In this document: positions 8,720 through 17,262 of the stretch, piece by piece | How the letters are laid out: each line of letters begins with the position of its first letter | Numbering within the stretch: position 1 is the stretch's first letter | The notes under the pieces: model-generated | Told to the model about the DNA's origin: nothing | Databases searched by the model: none | Seen by the model: the letters and a program-made list of their open reading frames with translations, nothing else | Position numbers and translations under genes: made by a program | NCBI RefSeq assembly: GCF_038432375.1 | Contig: NZ_JBCAUS010000002.1 | Location: 62,001-126,000, forward strand | Source: Methanococcoides sp. LMO-2 | GTDB lineage: Archaea > Halobacteriota > Methanosarcinia > Methanosarcinales > Methanosarcinaceae | DNA length: 64,000 bases | Direction: 5' to 3'

Positions 8720-8848
8720 TGGTCTTTTAACCTACTTAATAGTTTAATCATCGATAACTGTAATCGCATTAAAAAATTAATTTTATACAAAAAGTTAAAA
8801 AAGGGAGTTTTCATTCACTCAAAAGAAGAGGGGTAGCGACAGATTTAT

Positions 8849-8950
8849 TCATCTGTCCTCGGTTCCTCCGCAATTCAATTTCTCTGAAGTTTGTGATGAA
8901 GAGCTTTGGTTTTGCTGTTTTGAATCTACTATTGAAGCTTCCGTTCTGCT
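8849..8950 (-). pseudogene. Tail remnant resembling the tRNA-Val-linked coiled-coil ORF
   Basis: Read on the minus strand and ending at TGA 8851-8849, this stretch gives a Ser/Gln-rich tail with KQQNQSSSSQTSEK followed by CGGTEDR. The ORF beside tRNA-Val has a similar tail (TNGSSSRKPKEQDCGGPGE). The nucleotides CTCTTCATCAC are shared exactly. Nothing upstream continues as a protein because the hairpin repeat begins there. The match is short and low in complexity, so the relationship is tentative. Confidence 0.25.
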
Positions 8951-8951
8951 G

Positions 8952-9010
8952 TCAGTGAGGTGTTGAGCGAAGCTCACCACCTCGGTCCACGCTCCAGAAG
9001 CGAGATCTGG
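8952..9010. repeat. Intergenic hairpin repeat, copy 1
   Basis: This stretch is nearly identical to 11349-11407. It contains GAGGTGTTGAGC, a GAA loop and GCTCACCACCTC (8957-8983), a 12-bp stem with one mismatch, followed by CGGTCCACGCTCCAGAAGCG and AGATCTGG. It sits directly downstream of acs (stop at 9029), so it could form the 3' end of the acs transcript as well as being a dispersed element. Confidence 0.7.
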
Positions 9011-9028
9011 AGCTGGTGATCTGGCGCG

Positions 9029-10918
9029 TCAATCCTCCAACGTGGATACATCCCCCGGATCCATTCCAAGTTCCTGTGCCTTAAGCAATCTCCTCATGAT
9101 CTTTCCGCTACGAGTCTTTGGTAGCGAATCTACGAATTCGATCTCAGAAGGCATGGCAATTGGTCCCAGGTTCATTCTTACATGATACATGAGATCAAGC
9201 TTCAATTTATCAGAAGATGTGAAGCCCATTCGAAGTATGACGAAGGCTTTGATGGAATCCCCCTTTAGAGGATCAGGCTTTCCTATTACAGCGGCTTCGG
9301 CCACAGCCTCATGAGAAACAAGCGCACTCTCGACCTCTGCACTGCCGATGTTATGACCGGCAACGATAAGGACATCGTCGGAACGGCCCTGTATCATGAT
9401 ATAGCCATCCTCGTCCTTTACGGCAAGGTCACCTGCACTGTAGTAGTTCTGGATTGTCGTCCAGTACTGACGATATCTTTCATCATTACCATGAACTGTC
9501 CTCATCATGGAAGGCCAGGGTTGTTTTATCACAAGGAAACCACCTGTTCCTGCCGGCACCGGATCGCCATTCTCGTCCACAACATCAGCGATCACACCAG
9601 GTATGGGTCTTCCAGTGAATCCCGGTTTCATGGGTTCCCCAACTGGTGTGGTAAGCATGTGCATACCTGTTTCGGTTTGCCACCAGGTATCCAGAATGGG
9701 GCATTTCTCCTTGCCGATCACACGATAGTACCACTTGAACGCTTCCGGGTTCAGAGGTTCGCCAACCGAACCCAGGACCCTCAGGGAGCTCAGGTTGTAC
9801 TTTCCGGGCCACTCTTCACCCATTCTCATGAACATGCGTATCGCTGTTGGTGCCGTATAAAAGACGCTCACATCGAACTCCTCTATCATGCTCCACCAGA
9901 CACCCGGGTCAGGATGGTCGGGTGTTGTCTCTGAAATGAGGATCGTCGCACCCATGGAAAGAGGGCCATAAACAATGTAACTATGCCCTGTGATCCATCC
10001 CGGATCCGCAGTACACCACATGACATCGTTCTCTTTCAGATCCAGAATGTTCTTTGTAGTGTAGTAAGTGCCTACCATGTAGCCACCACAGGCATGAACT
10101 ATCCCCTTGGCCGGACCGGTTGTTCCGCTGGTGTAAAGAATGAACAGAGGATCCTCAGAGTCCATCATCTCGGGCTCACATTCCTTATCAACATCTTCCA
10201 TTATCTCATAGAAGTCAACCTCTATCTCAGAAAAGAGTTCCATTTGCGGTGTCATCCTTCTCAGGACCACTATCTTCTCAACACATGAGGCATTGACCAC
10301 AGCTTCATCCACAAGGGACTTAAGATCAATGCGCTTACCACGCCGAAGGCTTGCATCCGCAGTAATGACGATCTTTGCCTGTGCATCCTTTATCCTGGAA
10401 TGCAATGCTTTGGCACCGAATCCTCCGAATACCACACTATGGATCGCACCTATACGTGCACACGCCAGCATTGCCACGATCTGCTCAGGAACTTGTGGCA
10501 TATATATGCAGACCTTGTCCCCTTTCTCAACCCCCAGGGACTTGAGACCATTGGCAAATCTCATGACCTCACGGTAAAGCTGACGATAGGTGACAACCTG
10601 TTCTTCTCCTCCATCGCCTACCCAGATCATTGCGACCTTGTTCCTTTTCCCATTGAACACATGCCGGTCAAGGCAGTTGTAAGTGATGTTCATCCTGGCA
10701 TTGGTGAACCATTTTGCATAAGGATGGTCCCATTCCATCACCTTATCCCATTTTTCGAACCATTCAAGTTCCTCTGCAACACTTTCCCAGTGTTTTTCAG
10801 GGTCCTTAAGAGATTCACTATAGACCTTTTCATAATCCTGCATCCAGGAATTTTCTTTTACCGATGGATCAGGAAGATAGCTCTCATTGTCCAGCTTAAC
10901 ATCAAAATTCTCAGACAT
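9029..10918 (-). CDS. acs: Acetyl-CoA synthetase, AMP-forming
   Basis: The 629-residue enzyme activates acetate with ATP and CoA through acetyl-AMP. It has the ANL-superfamily signatures of Acs: [14 protein letters not shown] for ATP/phosphate binding, the acetate-pocket region with [10 protein letters not shown], the hinge and C-terminal domain [20 protein letters not shown], and the catalytic lysine in [11 protein letters not shown] near the C-terminus. Length and domain order are normal. Methanosarcina uses acetate kinase/phosphotransacetylase; an Acs here suits an obligate methylotroph that assimilates acetate or recovers acetyl-CoA. The gene is monocistronic, flanked by long non-coding DNA on both sides. 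A 693-base upstream region separates it from the divergent CPBP gene. Confidence 0.95.
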   Translation of the reverse strand: MSENFDVKLDNESYLPDPSVKENSWMQDYEKVYSESLKDPEKHWESVAEELEWFEKWDKVMEWDHPYAKWFTNARMNITYNCLDRHVFNGKRNKVAMIWVGDGGEEQVVTYRQLYREVMRFANGLKSLGVEKGDKVCIYMPQVPEQIVAMLACARIGAIHSVVFGGFGAKALHSRIKDAQAKIVITADASLRRGKRIDLKSLVDEAVVNASCVEKIVVLRRMTPQMELFSEIEVDFYEIMEDVDKECEPEMMDSEDPLFILYTSGTTGPAKGIVHACGGYMVGTYYTTKNILDLKENDVMWCTADPGWITGHSYIVYGPLSMGATILISETTPDHPDPGVWWSMIEEFDVSVFYTAPTAIRMFMRMGEEWPGKYNLSSLRVLGSVGEPLNPEAFKWYYRVIGKEKCPILDTWWQTETGMHMLTTPVGEPMKPGFTGRPIPGVIADVVDENGDPVPAGTGGFLVIKQPWPSMMRTVHGNDERYRQYWTTIQNYYSAGDLAVKDEDGYIMIQGRSDDVLIVAGHNIGSAEVESALVSHEAVAEAAVIGKPDPLKGDSIKAFVILRMGFTSSDKLKLDLMYHVRMNLGPIAMPSEIEFVDSLPKTRSGKIMRRLLKAQELGMDPGDVSTLED

Positions 10919-11340
10919 GTTCTCTCTATTCCTAACTATTATTCATTAGATATTTCACATGACCTGACCTCGGTTCAGGTCATTGAACTCAGCTTTGGAA
11001 CCATTCAATAATATCCATTAGGCAGAGAATTCTGTCGATGGTTATGGATGTCAATGGAACCAAATAAGGAAGAGATAGTGAAACCAGAGGTTAATAGTTC
11101 CCATCCATCATGAATAATTATGATGGTTATATTTATCTCTTGTGGTCATTTGATGAACCAAAAAAGATTAGGTATGGATGTTAAAAAACTAAAAAAAGAA
11201 TCGAATAAAAACTATAAAAGAATGACCTTCCTGAGTATCATAGGTCTGGATCTGACCAATATTATTCCACTCCCTTTTCCCTGAATTTGGGGGTGAATCC
11301 TTTGTTTTTGTGATTTTTTAATTTATGATTGAAGCTCCCA
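10919..11340. other. Long intergenic region upstream of acs
   Basis: No convincing full-length gene is present. The first 100 bases should hold the acs promoter. Further on, a 43-codon frame at 11153-11284 is preceded by a TATA-like TTATATTTAT at leaderless distance. The region then runs into the hairpin repeat and 22-bp tandem repeats. Confidence 0.5.
11153..11284 (+). CDS. Possible leaderless small protein, 43 residues
   Basis: The frame begins at ATG 11153 and ends at TGA 11282-11284. It encodes a Lys-rich N-terminus (MDVKKLKKESNKNYKR) and a hydrophobic C-terminal stretch ending in PLPFP. A TATA-like TTATATTTAT ends about 18 bases upstream, compatible with transcription starting close to the ATG, and there is no ribosome binding site. 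It could equally be chance or the start of a decayed gene. I recognise no family. Confidence 0.22.
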   Translation: MNQKRLGMDVKKLKKESNKNYKRMTFLSIIGLDLTNIIPLPFP

Positions 11341-11348
11341 TTCCACTT

Positions 11349-11407
11349 CCAGTGAGGTGTTGAGCGAAGCTCATCACCTCGGTCCGCGCTCCAGAAGCGA
11401 GATCTGG
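11349..11407. repeat. Intergenic hairpin repeat, copy 2
   Basis: The hairpin GAGGTGTTGAGC, GAA, GCTCATCACCTC lies at 11354-11380, followed by CGGTCCGCGCTCCAGAAGCG. It differs from copy 1 by only a few bases across nearly 60 nt. Weaker similarity extends some 60 bases upstream (TTGAAGCTYCC near CAGTGAGG). Confidence 0.7.
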
Positions 11408-11479
11408 CGTATGCAGAAGCGAGATCTGGCGTATGCAGAAGCGTGATCTGGCGTGTGCAGAAGCGAGATCTGGTGTATC
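11392..11479. repeat. 22-bp tandem repeat, four copies
   Basis: The unit CAGAAGCGAGATCTGGCGTATG recurs at 11392, 11414, 11436 and 11458 with one or two substitutions each. Each unit carries a small inverted repeat, CAGA...TCTG. The first unit belongs to the hairpin repeat, so the array looks like local expansion of that element's 3' end. The array is non-coding and lies about 130 bases before the CPBP gene. Confidence 0.8.
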
Positions 11480-11611
11480 TGGCGTGTGTTCAAACAGAAA
11501 ATATATATTTTAATAACAAGTTTTTACTAATACTTCTAAATTAAATTTATGCAAATGGCCAAATAGTATTTTGGTTGAAAAGCCATCGTAATTAAGAACT
11601 GGAGAAATGGA

Positions 11612-12442
11612 ATGATACCCAACTACGATTACAAACCTGGCATCTATTATCTTTCAACTTTTATCATAACCTATGCTCTCTGGTTTGCAGGAGCATATCT
11701 AAGCTTTCAGGATGGCGGAGAAGCTCTATATATGTTGCTCATGCTGCCAGGGCTTATGGCACCATTTCTGATATCAATTGTCATGATCATCAGGTCCAAA
11801 AATATGGATCTAAGAAGGGATTTTGTTAACAGGCTGATCAACATAAGACTTATACAACCAAAAATCCTCCCTGTATTCATTCTATTAATGCCTCTGTCAG
11901 TCCTTGCATCGATCTTTATCTCCCTGTTGTTCGGGGGATCTACGTCACAGTTCCAGCTTGCTGAAGGCTTCTCCTTCTCTACCGGATTTGTCCCGGTATT
12001 GTTGCTGCTTTTACTTGCAGCAGGCTTTGAAGAGCTGGGATGGCGAGGTTATGCTTTTGATAGCCTGCAGAGCCGGCACACATACTTCAAGGCCTCGCTT
12101 ATTTTCAGCACACTGTGGTCACTCTGGCACTTCCCTCTGATATTTGTCAACAATTCCTATCAGTATGAGATATTCCACGAAAGTTTCTGGTATGGCCTGA
12201 ATTTCTTTGTCAGTATCGTCCCCATGGGAATGATAATCAGCTGGATATGCATAAAGAACAGGAAAAGTATCATTGCTGCAATTGCTTTCCACTTTATTGT
12301 TAACATGTCGCAGGAGATCCTGGATATATCCCAGACCACAAAGATGATTGAAACCGGAGTTCTCATTATTGTGGCTGCTGCTATCATTGGATATGATCGG
12401 GAAATGTTCTTTTCAAGGGAACATCTTGCAGATTTAAGTTAA
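11612..12442 (+). CDS. CPBP-family intramembrane metalloprotease-like protein
   Basis: The 276-residue protein has about eight hydrophobic helices and the conserved CPBP (CAAX protease and bacteriocin-processing) motifs. These are EELGWRGYAF (the EExxxR motif), WSLWHFPLIF with the second-motif histidine, and FHFIVNMSQE with the third-motif His/Asn. Members cleave prenylated or other substrates in the membrane, and many have no known substrate. A GGAG lies about 8 bases before the ATG; an earlier ATG is followed immediately by TGA. The methyltransferase gene follows after 42 bases and may be co-transcribed. The repeats upstream make it part of a relatively fluid stretch. Confidence 0.85.
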   Translation: MIPNYDYKPGIYYLSTFIITYALWFAGAYLSFQDGGEALYMLLMLPGLMAPFLISIVMIIRSKNMDLRRDFVNRLINIRLIQPKILPVFILLMPLSVLASIFISLLFGGSTSQFQLAEGFSFSTGFVPVLLLLLLAAGFEELGWRGYAFDSLQSRHTYFKASLIFSTLWSLWHFPLIFVNNSYQYEIFHESFWYGLNFFVSIVPMGMIISWICIKNRKSIIAAIAFHFIVNMSQEILDISQTTKMIETGVLIIVAAAIIGYDREMFFSREHLADLS

Positions 12443-12484
12443 CTATATGTTCCATGGAATCTAATTATTTTTGAGGGGTATATT

Positions 12485-13042
12485 GTGAACATTCGATACA
12501 ATCGTGTATGTCCGGCTGCGATCTCAGGCATTCTGGATAACAGGATAAGAAGATGGTTCCAGAAACCCCGGGAGATACTAGATCCTTATATCAAAGAAGG
12601 AATGACAGTTCTTGATCTTGGATGCGGTCCCGGTTACTTCTCAACAGAAATGGCCCGAATGGTCGGTAGTTCCGGTCTGGTCATAGCGGCTGATCTTCAG
12701 GAGGGGATGCTTCGAAAACTCGAAAAGAAGATCCAGGGTACGGAGTTGGAGAAGCATATTGTACTACACAAGTCTGAAGAAGATATCATTGGTATATCAG
12801 AGAAGGTCGATCTCGCAATAGCCATTTACATGCTCCATGAGGTTTCAAAGCCGGAAAAGACCATCAATGAGCTGGCTTCCATTGTAAAGGCCAACGGGTT
12901 ACTGTTCATAGCAGAACCATATCTGCATGTTTCATCGAAGAGATTTAATGAGTTTGTCAGGACGGCTTTAGATAATGGTTTCACTATTGTGGAAAGGCCA
13001 AATCTATTTTTCAGCAGGGCAGTTGTTCTGAAAAAGAAATAA
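12485..13042 (+). CDS. Class I SAM-dependent methyltransferase
   Basis: The 185-residue protein starts at GTG 12485 with a clear GAGGGGT ribosome binding site. It has the Rossmann-like methyltransferase core: motif I VLDLGCGPGYFS (about residues 37-48), an acidic residue after the second strand (IAADLQEGML), and a Methyltransf_11-type body with YMLHEVSKPEKTI. The substrate cannot be told from sequence; small soluble proteins of this type are assigned to many acceptors. It follows the CPBP gene closely. The C-terminus ends in Lys residues with no added domain. Confidence 0.85.
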   Translation: MNIRYNRVCPAAISGILDNRIRRWFQKPREILDPYIKEGMTVLDLGCGPGYFSTEMARMVGSSGLVIAADLQEGMLRKLEKKIQGTELEKHIVLHKSEEDIIGISEKVDLAIAIYMLHEVSKPEKTINELASIVKANGLLFIAEPYLHVSSKRFNEFVRTALDNGFTIVERPNLFFSRAVVLKKK

Positions 13043-13081
13043 TGTTTCCTGTTTCCTGTTTTTCATATCTCAGAATATCTG

Positions 13082-13139
13082 GAGGTTTTGTAACCTCGCT
13101 TTTCGTTACTGATACGTTATCAGGTTGCAGAAGCGAGGT
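13082..13139. repeat. Hairpin and repeat fragment between convergent genes
   Basis: GAGGTT-TTGT-AACCTC (13082-13097) is a short perfect hairpin. ACCTCGCTT (13093-13101) also pairs with AAGCGAGGT (13131-13139). The sequence GCAGAAGCGAG matches the core of the 22-bp tandem repeat near 11.4 kb, so this may be a third, eroded member of that repeat family or a shared terminator. Confidence 0.45.
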
Positions 13140-13151
13140 CATTCTCCTTGA

Positions 13152-13466
13152 TCATTTTGCCAAAAACATCTTGATCATGTAAACTCCCATAACCACGACC
13201 ATCAGACTAAAGACTGCCTGCATGAGTGCCTGATACCTGGGATTAAAAAGGGCAAATATTGCTTCCTGCATGCTAAAAAAGAAGGAGAACAGGGCAATGA
13301 ATATCAGAGCCACAAGGACGATCACCACTGCAGCATTAACGAGCTTTTTGAAAGATTCGTCATTGTTGTTGCGGTTTGAAGTTCTTCCTTTTGTATTCGC
13401 ATTTTCCATTGCGGGAACTTCCTCTTCCCGTTTTTCCATATTATACCTGTCTTCTTCCTCTGTCAT
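13152..13466 (-). CDS. Small membrane protein with charged N-terminus
   Basis: The 104-residue product has a hydrophilic, Glu/Asn-rich N-terminal half and two membrane helices (roughly VNAAVVIVLVALIFIALFSF and a second ending VVVMGVYMIKMFL). I do not recognise the family. The start is the ATG at 13466, preceded by GGGGGAT; an ATG at 13481 lies upstream of that site and overlaps the preceding gene. As the last gene of a three-gene operon behind two exported lipoproteins, it may anchor or assist them, but this is inferred only from position. Confidence 0.7.
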   Translation of the reverse strand: MTEEEDRYNMEKREEEVPAMENANTKGRTSNRNNNDESFKKLVNAAVVIVLVALIFIALFSFFFSMQEAIFALFNPRYQALMQAVFSLMVVVMGVYMIKMFLAK

Positions 13467-13477
13467 ATTATCCCCCT

Positions 13478-14470
13478 TCATTTTCTTTGCTTTTTACTGC
13501 TTAGTATTCCTCTGTTAACAATCCCGGCTGTCAGAAGGATTGCTGTGAGTGTAAGCAGGATCTGGAATCCCGGCATTGCATCTTCATCTGGTTCTTCGAC
13601 TGGTTCGTCTGTTGGTTCCTCAACAATTGGTGTGCCTTCTTCTACAAGTGGATACGTATTGACAACGTCTATTTTATAGATCTCATCTAGCTTTACAGGC
13701 GCCGGGTTTTCAGATATGGCAACTTCCCGTCCGTTCTCTTCAACAACAACTGTAAATGTGTAATCGTCATTCCTCGGAAGGACAAAACGAACGTTTCCCC
13801 TAACCCTGCTCGATCCTTTGAGTATCCCGAGTTCGTCACTTTCAGTATATGCTGTGTATGGGTCCACCCTTGCTGTTACGATCATATTTAGGGACCTGGA
13901 ATCTCCTCCTTCATTGTAGATGCCAGGGGAGACATCAACCACGGCTTCTCGATCTGAGTTCACGAATTTTGTGATAACAAGGTTCATGTCAGTGAGCTTG
14001 ATATTCGCTGGCTGGTCAGCTGATGGTTTTTCTTTCACGGTAACGAAAGTGCCCATCTCTTCCAGAAGTCTGTCATCCTCAAAAAGCTGGACTTCGACCA
14101 CATACTTTCCGGCTTCCGGAACCTCAAGTGATGCACTATTGTATGCCATGGATTCAGCTTTTACGTATCCCATGTCCAGATCCTTTTCTGCTACGATCAG
14201 TTGTGTGGTTTGGTCAATCACCTTGATCTTTACAGAAAGCATTGAACTGTCAGAGCTCTGATCGTTTCGGATATAGGGAGTTACTGTCAGGAGAGCACCT
14301 TCTTCCTGGGTAGTGGACATCACATCTATGTCCTGAATAAAGACATGCTCATACTCCCTATAAAGGTCGTCTGGTGTTTCAACACACCCGGAAAATGAGA
14401 TTACGATCAAACTGATGGAAATAAAAAATAAAAATAGGGACCTTTTAGATCCCGATATTTTAAATCCCAT
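13478..14470 (-). CDS. Cell-surface lipoprotein-like protein with PGF-CTERM-like tail
   Basis: The 330-residue protein has a signal peptide with a lipobox-like FSGC (Cys about residue 28). Beta-rich, CARDB-like extracellular segments follow, then a Pro/Glu linker (EEPTDEPVEEPDEDA) and a C-terminal PGF motif plus hydrophobic helix and basic end (PGFQILLTLTAILLTAG...KKQRK). This tail resembles PGF-CTERM signals processed by archaeosortase A. The presence of both a lipid-anchor signal and a sorting signal is notable. It is probably surface-exposed; its ligand is unknown. It is co-transcribed with a related lipoprotein 15 bases upstream. Confidence 0.75.
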   Translation of the reverse strand: MGFKISGSKRSLFLFFISISLIVISFSGCVETPDDLYREYEHVFIQDIDVMSTTQEEGALLTVTPYIRNDQSSDSSMLSVKIKVIDQTTQLIVAEKDLDMGYVKAESMAYNSASLEVPEAGKYVVEVQLFEDDRLLEEMGTFVTVKEKPSADQPANIKLTDMNLVITKFVNSDREAVVDVSPGIYNEGGDSRSLNMIVTARVDPYTAYTESDELGILKGSSRVRGNVRFVLPRNDDYTFTVVVEENGREVAISENPAPVKLDEIYKIDVVNTYPLVEEGTPIVEEPTDEPVEEPDEDAMPGFQILLTLTAILLTAGIVNRGILSSKKQRK

Positions 14471-14485
14471 GGGAATCAGACCTGG

Positions 14486-15277
14486 TTAAAGTTTTACTTT
14501 AAGCACGAGGGATTGGGTATCAAGAACATAATCTCCCTGCATTAGTGTTACAGACACATCAGTTTCCCCGTTAGGTGCATCTTCAAGGATTGGAAGTTCA
14601 ACACCACGGGTATATGATGTACCGCCCCTTGCCATTGCCTGGGTTATGTTGAAACTTGCATTTCCTCCGATAAGCTCATTCTCAATATCGATATATACAA
14701 CAAGGCTATCTGCAGGGATCGTGCTCTGTCCACTATTTTTAACTGAGAATTTTACAGTAACATTTTCACCCTTTTCAGCTTCCCAGGTGGAAACTGGTGG
14801 AGTTGCAAGCAGATTATCTATATCTTCTACAAAACCTACGAATTGCAATTCTGCATCTGGGAGAACCACGGTCTGGACTGGAATGTTCTTTGTCTGGATC
14901 ACAGGTTTCTCATCTTCATCAAGGCCTGATGCATATGATATGGTCAGCATTGTGGTATCTTCTACTGAATCAAATGCAGGGGCCTGTATCCTGGCATTAA
15001 CAGTTGCTTGCTTGGTTGCAGGGATGTTTATGTTAGAAGTGTCCCCGAGAACCGTAAAGAGGCCGAAAGAACTTACGCTTACGGAATCGATCGGCTGGCT
15101 GGTATTGTTGTTCAGGACAATTACAGATATTTGCTGTTCCTGGAATTCCTTCATGACTATTGGTTCTGTACTCACGATGAGATCTCCTGATGTCACAGGA
15201 GATATGGTCGTCGTAGATACACAACCAGAAGCAAGGATTGCTAACGCGATGAATATCAGTCCTATATTTTTATTCAT
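14486..15277 (-). CDS. Exported lipoprotein with CARDB-like domains
   Basis: The 263-residue protein has an N-terminal hydrophobic segment ending in the lipobox ILASGC, then a Thr/Ser-rich linker and beta-strand repeats resembling archaeal CARDB/NPCBM-type adhesion modules (ENVTVKFSVKNSGQSTIPADS). There is no membrane helix at the C-terminus, so it is held by lipid only. It is the first gene of a three-gene operon of surface proteins. The function is unknown; such domains in methanogens are common cell-envelope adhesion or binding modules. An A+T-rich promoter region follows the start on the upstream side. Confidence 0.7.
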   Translation of the reverse strand: MNKNIGLIFIALAILASGCVSTTTISPVTSGDLIVSTEPIVMKEFQEQQISVIVLNNNTSQPIDSVSVSSFGLFTVLGDTSNINIPATKQATVNARIQAPAFDSVEDTTMLTISYASGLDEDEKPVIQTKNIPVQTVVLPDAELQFVGFVEDIDNLLATPPVSTWEAEKGENVTVKFSVKNSGQSTIPADSLVVYIDIENELIGGNASFNITQAMARGGTSYTRGVELPILEDAPNGETDVSVTLMQGDYVLDTQSLVLKVKL

Positions 15278-15438
15278 TATACATCCTCTTTGAAATTTAT
15301 AATATGTAACAAAATTAGCAAAGAAGTTATATAAATTTTACTAGTTACTGATTAATATGGATATAATTTAACGAAACAACTTCGTAAAAACGTCATGTCG
15401 TTTGAAAAGTTAAAAGAGAATCAGATTCAATTCATGTT

Positions 15439-16536
15439 TCAGCAGATACGTGGTATAAGATCGCCTGTAGGCGGGTCCACATATCTCATGCTACCAATTG
15501 GTGTCCTCATCAGAACCTTCCCTAAATTCTCTTCTGTTGCTTCTCCTATGATAGCAGCATCTTTGCCATACTCATGTTCACGAAGAATTGCCAGCACTTC
15601 TTCTGCATGTTCAGCCTTGACACAGATGACAGCTTTCCCTTCATTTGCTACTTCAAGAGGGTCTATTCCAAGCATTTCGCAGGCAGATGCTACTGATTTC
15701 TTTATAGGCAGGTCATTTTGCTCAATGAGGATCCCTGTTCCGCTTTTCTGAGCCATTTCGTTCAGTGTGCCTGCAAGTCCTCCTCTGGTAGGGTCCTTCA
15801 TGGCTGATATGGCAGGCTTTCCTTCGATAGTTCTTATCTGAACAACGTCCTTTAGCATATTCCACAAGGGAGCCACATCAGACACCAGATCGGTGGTAAG
15901 TTCGAATCCTTCCCTGTGAGCCAGAAGCGATATCCCATGGTCACCTATGGTGCCTGTAAGTATTATTTTGTCACCGGTACACAAACCGCAGTCCCTTATC
16001 ACTTCATTCGCTATTCCGATGCCTGTAGTGTTAATTATGATAGAGTCAAGTCCGTTTCTTTCCACCGTTTTCGTATCGCCTGTTATAATAGGGACATCCA
16101 CCTCTTCTGCAGCTTCGCTCATTGATCTGACTATTTTCTCAAAAGAGCTAAGTTCAAATCCTTCAGGCACAATCATTGCACATGTAAGAGCAAGAGGTTC
16201 AGCTCCCATTACTGCGAGATCGTTCACAGTGCCTGAGACAGCAAGCCTGCCAATGTTGGAATCCGGGAAAAAGGCTGGTTTGATCACATGACTGTCTGTG
16301 GTGACCACGATCTCACCAGGATTATTGCAATTGCTATTGTCATTACTGTTACCATTATTGTTGTTATTTTCAATTATACTTGAGATGTTTATCGTTGCAC
16401 CGTCATCGAGATCATCAAGTCCCACAAGTCCTGCAGATCTGCCGGTTATGTTGTTGAGGATCAGGTCACGTATCAGAGCCTGCATCGGCTCTCCGCCTGC
16501 TCCGTGTTCCATCTTTATGACATTATCGTTTGGCAT
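15439..16536 (-). CDS. hypE: Hydrogenase maturation protein HypE
   Basis: HypE dehydrates the carbamoyl group on its C-terminal cysteine to a cyanide ligand for the NiFe centre. The AIR-synthase-like fold is visible: EHGAGG near the start, GTVNDLAVMGAEPLALT, an ATP-binding GDTKTVE segment, DPTRGGLAGTLNEMA, and the C-terminal PRIC with the essential Cys. An odd feature is an Asn-rich insertion (about residues 56-73 from this start) between a beta strand and VTTDSHV. The ATG at 16536 is favoured over a GTG nine bases earlier. The gene is the last of the hypCDABE operon; HypF supplies the carbamoyl group. Confidence 0.95.
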   Translation of the reverse strand: MPNDNVIKMEHGAGGEPMQALIRDLILNNITGRSAGLVGLDDLDDGATINISSIIENNNNNGNSNDNSNCNNPGEIVVTTDSHVIKPAFFPDSNIGRLAVSGTVNDLAVMGAEPLALTCAMIVPEGFELSSFEKIVRSMSEAAEEVDVPIITGDTKTVERNGLDSIIINTTGIGIANEVIRDCGLCTGDKIILTGTIGDHGISLLAHREGFELTTDLVSDVAPLWNMLKDVVQIRTIEGKPAISAMKDPTRGGLAGTLNEMAQKSGTGILIEQNDLPIKKSVASACEMLGIDPLEVANEGKAVICVKAEHAEEVLAILREHEYGKDAAIIGEATEENLGKVLMRTPIGSMRYVDPPTGDLIPRIC

Positions 16537-16584
16537 GATTCTCACTTAGGTCTCTCAGGTTTATATCTATCAGAAACAGGTATA

Positions 16585-17241
16585 TTATTCTTCAATATAC
16601 GATTCAATATACTCTATCCATCTGTCAATGCTTATCCTGTCATTTTTAGAGGTTAGCAGTACCGGAATTGATGGTTTCAATTGCTTGATGTCAGCCTTCA
16701 TTTTTGCAGGATCAGCATCTACAGCTTCACTGATGTCAACTTTGTTAACGATGGCAAGGTCTGAGCTTTTGAAGATCATCGGATGCTTCAGAACAGTATC
16801 ATCACCTTCACTTACACTTACGATCACAACACGGACGCGTTCACCGAGTTTGTAATCAACAGGACAGATGAGGTTCCCCACATTCTCAATGAACAGGATG
16901 TCAATGTTCTTAAGGTCCAGATCCGCCAGTGACCTTTCCACAAGTTTTGCATCCAGATGACATTCACGTCCGGTGTTTGCAGCTACCGTTTTCACACCAA
17001 GCTTTTCGAAACGGGATGCATCCATCTCTGCAACAACATCCCCTGCAATGACCGCTATCCTGTAACGGTCTCCGAGTGCATTGATCGCCTCTTCAATAAG
17101 TGTCGTCTTCCCTGAACCGATGGCTCCCATGATGTTCATGGTGAAAACCCTGTTCCTGATCAAAAGCTTCCTGTTGCTCTGTGCAATTTCATTATTGGCT
17201 TTCAGGACATCCTTATTAACGTTTACAACATGCATCAGCAT
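16585..17241 (-). CDS. hypB: Hydrogenase nickel-insertion GTPase HypB
   Basis: The 218-residue GTPase delivers nickel to the hydrogenase large subunit together with HypA. The P-loop GAIGSGKTT is at residues 39-47. The conserved metal site at the dimer interface is GRECHLDA, followed by switch ENVGNLICP and base-recognition NKVD. It lacks an N-terminal His-rich nickel-storage stretch, as in most archaeal HypB. A strong AGGGGAT ribosome binding site fixes the start at 17241. It lies 21 bases after hypA. Confidence 0.96.
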   Translation of the reverse strand: MLMHVVNVNKDVLKANNEIAQSNRKLLIRNRVFTMNIMGAIGSGKTTLIEEAINALGDRYRIAVIAGDVVAEMDASRFEKLGVKTVAANTGRECHLDAKLVERSLADLDLKNIDILFIENVGNLICPVDYKLGERVRVVIVSVSEGDDTVLKHPMIFKSSDLAIVNKVDISEAVDADPAKMKADIKQLKPSIPVLLTSKNDRISIDRWIEYIESYIEE

Positions 17242-17262
17242 TGATAAATCCCCTTTCTTATT

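Noticed and set aside
9311-11011. Long plus-strand frames across acs
   Set aside because: They are antisense to acs and lack family features and ribosome binding sites.
11392-11479. CRISPR array
   Set aside because: Units are contiguous 22-bp tandem repeats without spacers, and no cas genes are present.
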